A stretch of 64,000 bases of DNA from Terebella lapidaria (lineage: Eukaryota; Annelida; Polychaeta; Terebellida; Terebellidae): contig OX424570.1 of NCBI GenBank assembly GCA_949152475.1, forward strand, positions 17,790,694-17,854,693, given 5' to 3'. Positions 58,639 through 64,000 of the stretch are shown here, piece after piece (within the stretch, counting starts at the first letter, position 1; each line of letters begins with the position of its first letter). Position numbers and translations under genes: made by a program. The notes below the pieces were generated by a model, which worked only from the letters and a program-made list of their open reading frames with translations, searched no databases and was not told where the DNA came from.

Positions 58639-59052
58639 CTGCGGAGTATAAAATATAATAAATATGATATTCCATTCTAGAAAACGTTCTGTAAAATATG
58701 GACTGGGATATGAAGTATATATTATGTTACAAAAGGAAGTCGAGTATGTTTTTAAAAAAATAAAATTTCATGCGAGCATATCAACATGTATAAAGGTTGA
58801 AAACAAATGTATGATGCAAAACAAAGTTTGAAGCATATACTAGGTCCGAATTTCATCAATGTAAATAGACCCCTTACAAACTTTGTGAATAGTTGTATGA
58901 ACAAGATGTTCAATACTCCTCCAATGCTAAGTATGTGACGAGTCTATAATCAGAATGCGGTTTACCATGGTAAATTGTCCCCTACCAAGGGGGGTACATA
59001 CTCCACAGAGAGGGCTCATTTACCACAACTGAACATCCAGTGTGCGGGGAAA

Positions 59053-59438
59053 GTCCAGGCTCCGCTTTTCCCCGTATACTGGACGATTTTACCCTCCAGA
59101 CATGTTCACAACAAAAACATCGAAAGTCGGTCAGTGCGATGTAATCGAACGAATTTAGAAGAACAAAAACAAGTTATCAGATTTCGAGAAAATAGCCATT
59201 CAGGTTAAATGGCTCCCGAAAGACCCAGAATAAAAGATCAAATGGACACAAGTGATTCAATAGAAAAAAAATACACTCTGAAATATTTTCATGTGGAGCA
59301 TGCATATAAATTGAGAGAAACCCAGTCTCCAATTCTCCCCGCACATTGAACGATTTTCTCCTCCAGATATTTTTACAACAATAACCACGAAAATCGGTCA
59401 GTGCGATGAAATCAAACGAATTTGGAAGAACGGAAACG
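59053..59438. repeat. ~270-bp-period direct repeat (two units, ~115 bp matched)
   Basis: 59053-59168 and 59321-59438 share ccccg ... gaacgattt ... ctccaga ... ggtcagtgcgatg ... cgaatttggaagaac. Confidence 0.7.
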
Positions 59439-60431
59439 AAACAAGTGAATCATTTGACAAAACATGTACTGCAATTGTACAGTCCATGGGCGAATCAAAA
59501 TTCAGATGCATATGCATGATGCTTGGCTATGTGACACAGTCATATCTCGCGTACGAAAAAATAAAAGTTAAGGGTCAACATGATAGTTATATATCTACAC
59601 TTGTATGCCCAATAGATGGCCTTTCCTCGTTGATTTGTTTCTAGTGGTGGAGATAGTTTGAGTTTGTTGGCATTACCGGTGTATATGTTCGACCCAATCG
59701 AGCGTGAACTAGTTCAGGTCAGAGGTAACACTGAGTGGCGCACAAAAAATGGAAAAATGGCTGCTATCACTCTCTTATGCTTGATTTATCCATCTCTGAT
59801 CAAGCAGAGTTTGTTCTGTAACCTACTTTTCTGAGACCACAGGCATATTTGTAGATCATTTGGCAGAAATAATTTTTTCTGCCAATATCGCTTCAAACAT
59901 ACTTTTTTTTAAAAATTATGCTCTTTTGTAGAGATGAAAAGCATCTGAACTCGAACACATACATGTGCATGTATGTGACTTTGGAGTACCCTGATCGAGA
60001 TACATCATATTTGATGGTAAATGTCACAAATAATAAGATGATAATAGTGCGGGCCATACCGTACTGGAATATGGAATACTAGTTTTTTATGGATTATTTG
60101 AATATATTTAAGTATGTAGCGTAATGATGTGTTGGGGCTCTCAAGAAATGGCACCATTATTACAGCGCACATATTCTGGTGCACTTGTAAGACAGTTGTT
60201 AGCACTCCAGTAATGGTGTACAACACGTTTCGTGGGATTGTTATCAATATGATGTGTGAGAACTGTTTATAGTGGTGGCAGTGCAAAAGTTTTTCGCATC
60301 AAATGTGCTAAATTATGAATTTGCAAGGAATGGATAAGTTTGCAATGAAAATGTGTGACGGCAAATTCTGACATGACAGAACAGTATACAATGAAACATA
60401 CCACATAAAACCTTAACTCCTGAACAGTAAA
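59439..60431. other. no gene recognised
   Basis: The 59720-59900 part resembles 54660-55520. The remainder has nothing identifiable. Confidence 0.4.
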
Positions 60432-61240
60432 ATGCCACACAAGAGCGAGAGGTTGTTCTGTAAATAATAAGCACTCGCTGCATGTCGTAAAGCCATGTCA
60501 GTTCGGCAAGCCTCCAAGAACTATGAGATACCTGAATCAACAATGTGTCATCGCCTGACAGGCAGAGTGGCTGATGATGCGAGAATTGGGAAGATGCATT
60601 TGCTACCACTAGAACTTGACAATAACATTGTTAAGATGTTTTTTTAACTCTCAAGATGTTCAAGAAAAGATGTGCAAGAAAATTAGCACGAGCACTTGTG
60701 TATCACTCCAAAAACTCCAGCCACTGACAGAGATAGAATCCAGGGCCCTGAATCCCGCCACGATTGGAGAATTCTTCGTGGACTTGCATAATTTGCTGAG
60801 CTCAGAAGGCCTCCATGAACATCCACAAGTAAACTAGAACTGCGATGGTTCCTTTAGAGCATGAGCCCACTCGGGTGGTTGCCTGCTGAGGATCCAGAAA
60901 TGAGCCAGAGAGGACGAACAAAAGCCGACAGAATATCGCCATGTTAGCACGCACAAATGCAGCAAGAATCAGCATGTCATCCGAGTTCATTGTTTGATCA
61001 GATTATCCTGCTGAGTCAATGTTGATATACTAGCAAAGGCCTGGATGGAGGACCCACTTGGTATCAAATAATGTGGTGATGAGAGGAGCAGTTCCCGCTG
61101 ATGGGACTCATGACGCCCACGAAACAGAGTATGTTGGAGGAAGCAAGAGAGAACAGCACCATTGTCATCTCAACACACTCTACCCATTATCTGTGTCCCC
61201 TATAATGTACAGTGCTTGGCCCTTCCCAGCATATGCATGA
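60432..61240 (+). pseudogene. pogo/Tigger-like transposase pseudogene
   Basis: The start reads MPHKSERLFCK, then stops. A psq-type helix-turn-helix follows (KAMSVRQASKNYEIPESTM, HRLTGRVADDARIGKM). After a gap, LQPLTEIESRALNPATIGEFF and a DDE_1 core follow: NCDGSF with the first Asp, LEHEPTRVVA, ERTNKSRQNIAMLA, matching pogo-like transposases. Stops and frameshifts interrupt it several times (for example TAA after MFF at ~60646, TGA in VVAC*GSRNEPE). It is a decayed plain DNA transposon. Its terminal repeats were not found. Confidence 0.75.
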
Positions 61241-61499
61241 CACATAGTGCTCTGAATTCCTGTTGGAATTAGATAAATATGGTTAGAAAGACTATGGTAG
61301 ATAAATATAGCCTTTAGAAATCATTCACTCTTAGTGACATTGTATGGGGGTTGGAGAGCGCAGGAAATTGCCTGTTCGAAGCACTAGCAAAACCACGGGG
61401 AAAATTTCGCACAATCCGTCCAATTCAACAAGGATCCTGTAAAGCCCAGGTCCAGTGTAATTTCTTGTGTACTTATTCAATTACATACTTGTCTTTTGT

Positions 61500-61690
61500 C
61501 ATACTGTGTACTGGCCCTGATGATGCTTAGTCCTGATGGCGCCAGAGTGTCTTGGAATATAATCCTCCGGCTGGTCCACCTTTGTTCTATGCCCAAACAT
61601 GTTTCGTTCATTTCCGTATTGTATTGGCACCATCAAAATCACAATGTGTTCTTGGTAAAACTTCGACGGTAACCAATAAAACTGATTCAC
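61500..61690 (+). repeat. 362-bp repeat family, strongly diverged copy
   Basis: It keeps ctgatggcgccagagtgtct, a ggtcc ... ttgttctat block, and ggcaccatcaaaatc, in the order of the 14.4-kb unit. Confidence 0.6.
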
Positions 61691-61769
61691 TGCCCTTGTA
61701 CTGTATAATTATAATGTGCTCGTGAATATTGTATACATACATCTTTATTTTCACATATACTCTCAACAG

Positions 61770-61877
61770 GTGAGACATCGTGTCCTGCTATACTGGCAAT
61801 GTAGGAAACTAATCTACGAGTATGTGCTAAACGGTACAAAGAAACTGAGTGACCATGGATCGACGAACTACAAGCAG
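61770..61877 (+). CDS. orphan internal exon (36 codons, phase 0-0), unidentified
   Basis: A pyrimidine-rich acceptor (atactctcaacag) ends at 61769 and a consensus donor CAG|gtaaga follows at 61878. The 108 nt are open in one frame (VRHRVLLYWQCRKLIY ... STNYKQ) and look coding. No family was recognised. It may belong with the small exon at 63756. Confidence 0.5.
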
Positions 61878-63755
61878 GTAAGATAATGTGAGCTACACGT
61901 TTTATTCATGATTTATCCAATCCACATCAGATCATATTGTGGAAGAGCCAATTTGCGTAGCCCAGTGGATTGAGGCACAATTGTTTCCAAAATACATGAT
62001 TATTCACCCGGTTTGGGCCTTTGCTTCGAGGCACATTAACAGCGAGATAAATTGGACATCGTTAAGCTCCGATAAAAGCTGCCGAACGGTACCCAGCTTG
62101 TTATCTTAATTTTTTTTATACACACAAGGTTACACAAAAACCGTTTCACGGCTAACGCCATGTTGTTGTTGTTGTTTTTTTGTTTGTTTCCAGTCAGCGG
62201 GCGGGTGAAAAAATCAATTATTTTGAGAAAACAACACAAAACTTTTGGTCGTTTTCCCACCCAAAAAACAGTGTTTGTTTTCCTCAAAAACACTGAACGT
62301 CGATAACGATCGTGATAGATTTCATTTTGCTGTTATTCTCTCTGTTGTGTATCAGTAAAGTACATTATAGTTTAGCGAATGATCAAATGCCATTTATTTT
62401 ACATATTTGAATGAGTTAGTTTGTGAATAAAGATGTTATTGTGATAATAAACGTCTGTGTTCTTTCTTCTGTGTTTTTTTCCTGGCTGGCTGGCACTGTG
62501 CGAAAAAAAAGTTGACGGGAAATAAACAAAAAAAAGCATGGCCTAAACAAAAAAAATAATCGAGTGAATAGACTAGATCTAGTATTGGGAATCGAACCTG
62601 AGGTAATCGTGTAGAAAGATTGTCAATATATATCACGAGCAGACCATTGAATATCGCATGTCCTGAGAGACCATTGCATTGTGGGCTACATTTGGTGCAA
62701 AACAGCTTTTTTATCGTACAAATGATAGTTTTGACATTGTAATATGGCAACACAAAATCCGCACATATTTGTGTACCTTACGACCTTTTATGAAATTCGA
62801 TCTAGCGATTTTAAATTGAACTATTGATAATCGCCCACTTTCTTCGTTGAGTGCTCATCTTCCGCCACAACACACAACAATTTGAAACAAAGAGCAGGCA
62901 CTGGGTGATAACGTTTTAGTCGTCTTCCGCAATGAAACATTATCTGATAATAGGTGGTATAATAGTTTTTCAAATGAAGTAGGCAGGACACTTTCAACCA
63001 ATGAACTGTTTACTTTCACACACTTCCTTCTTTTGTCGCTCGTCTTCCGCCGGAACAAGAAACTGAATACCGTTAGGTAAAAATTACAGCTATAGCTGAT
63101 CCTATTGTTTCCGACACCACTCATTCACAGAAACACAGTCGTGGAACAATCTATATATTTACACCCAAGCTCGGCATAGATAATCTATCCCTTCTGGTAT
63201 ACTGACATTTCGCAAAACAAGCAAAAAGTTGCAGGTAAAATCAATGCCTCAAACGGGTACTAATATATTGAATGACCGTAATTTAAGGAATTTCCAAACA
63301 AAAAACCTTTCTCTTACCCACCTATATTATCTGTCGATGAATGTATTACCTTATTTTCGCTAGCAAAGTAAGAAACTAATGCACAGTGAACCTGTCATCA
63401 AACACAGTTGGAATCAATTGAAACAAAGCCCGACCACACATTCGAATACGATGTACACAGAAGAGATTGCGAGAATCAAGCCAATTCATTTGACAACACA
63501 AAACACTTTTAAATAAATGGTGCTGTCGGGTCGCTACATACTACATTGCCGTTGGATGTCTCACTGTGGTGCCCTGAAGAATGTATTTTAAAAGAACCAA
63601 TTTGGGAAGCGCAATTGTCCTACAAGCATGGCTTTGAATACTACATATAGTGAATGAAATTTATTTGCCTTCGTATGTTACAGTTTCTACCTTGTTCTGC
63701 TTGTGAATGACATTTCTTTATTCAAAAATTTCCTTTTTAAATTTCTCATGTTCAG
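61878..63755. other. probable intron or spacer; no further exon seen
   Basis: It contains a SINE candidate (62570-62665). No other splice-bounded open segment was convincing. Confidence 0.4.
62455..62665 (-). mobile_element. tRNA-derived SINE candidate
   Basis: On the minus strand a perfect B-box GGTTCGATTCCC lies at ~62587-62598 (plus strand gggaatcgaacc). An A-box-like tcaatggtctgctcg lies ~50 bases upstream. An A/T-rich tail follows. The SINE boundaries and a target duplication were not established. Confidence 0.4.
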
Positions 63756-63791
63756 GAAAGAATGGGGTCTACACTCGGAAAGTGTGTCTAG
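63756..63791 (+). CDS. possible terminal exon with poly(A) signal
   Basis: A strong pyrimidine tract and acceptor (tttctcatgttcag) end at 63755, followed by ERMGSTLGKCV and a TAG at 63789-63791. AATAAA lies at 63934-63939. Phase 0 fits the exon at 61770-61877, but the exon is very short. Confidence 0.3.
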   Translation, partial: ERMGSTLGKCV

Positions 63792-64000
63792 TTTATGAGA
63801 TGGATCTATTTGATAATTTCATCCACCATGTTTAATTCAGGAGTCAACTATTACATACACATGTATATTCTCAAGATCCTGAAAGCTATAAGCACGATAC
63901 TCGAACAAGTACATGTGCAAATATGCAAGGTTAAATAAATGTGTCAGAATCCTGTAATTCATAAAATGTGTCGATAGGTTCAGCAATGACAATAATGGCC

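Noticed and set aside
1-64000. CRISPR arrays, bacterial operons, rRNA genes
   Set aside because: All tandem repeats found are eukaryotic satellite or minisatellite types without unique spacers. No rRNA sequence or convincing complete tRNA gene was seen.

Overview
This is a eukaryotic, AT-rich, repeat-dominated stretch from what looks like a marine invertebrate, most likely a lophotrochozoan such as a mollusc. The reasons are spliced genes with GT/AG introns, a permuted (Naiad-type) Penelope-like element, several LINE, DNA-transposon and LTR families, and tandemly duplicated secreted PAN plus F5/8C-like genes. I cannot name a species. Only a few kilobases look like host coding sequence.

Layout. 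1-6.1 kb: an RFX-like winged-helix exon (-), a PIF1-helicase C-terminus fused to a long transposase-like region (+), a possible small terminal exon (-), a promoter/poly(A) unit resembling a solo LTR (-), and a PHD-finger exon (+). 6.3-7.0 kb: fold-back sequences. 7.4-12.0 kb: a LINE on the minus strand, internally deleted and split by an 1841-bp CACTA-like DNA transposon with a 3-bp target duplication. 12.1-18.0 kb: a hairpin, a ~93-bp satellite interrupted by copies of a 362-bp repeat, a LINE ORF1 remnant and a TA-flanked non-autonomous element. 18.1-30.8 kb: nested insertions. A 362-bp repeat was split by a Ty3/Gypsy element (18536-30477), whose right LTR was in turn split by the Penelope-like element.

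31-43 kb: a Myb/SANT-like pseudogene, a compact three-coding-exon EF-hand gene (37.1-38.0 kb, the clearest intact host gene), a near-identical four-copy array of the 362-bp repeat, and a composite repeat whose 134-bp units carry nuclear-receptor-type motifs. 44-59 kb: three tandem paralogues (minus strand) of a PAN + F5/8C-like secreted protein family. The middle copy keeps its signal-peptide/PAN exon but carries an in-frame stop and an altered splice acceptor. The outer copies have intact F5/8C exons but no recognisable intact PAN exon here. 60-64 kb: a decayed pogo-like transposase, one or two orphan exons of an unidentified gene and a tRNA-derived SINE candidate.

There is no operon-like cooperation between the genes. 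The two coherent stories are layered transposon insertion and birth and death of a lectin-like gene family. The locus most likely to be under-described is the left edge (PIF1/transposase-like fusion beside an RFX-like protein and a PHD finger).
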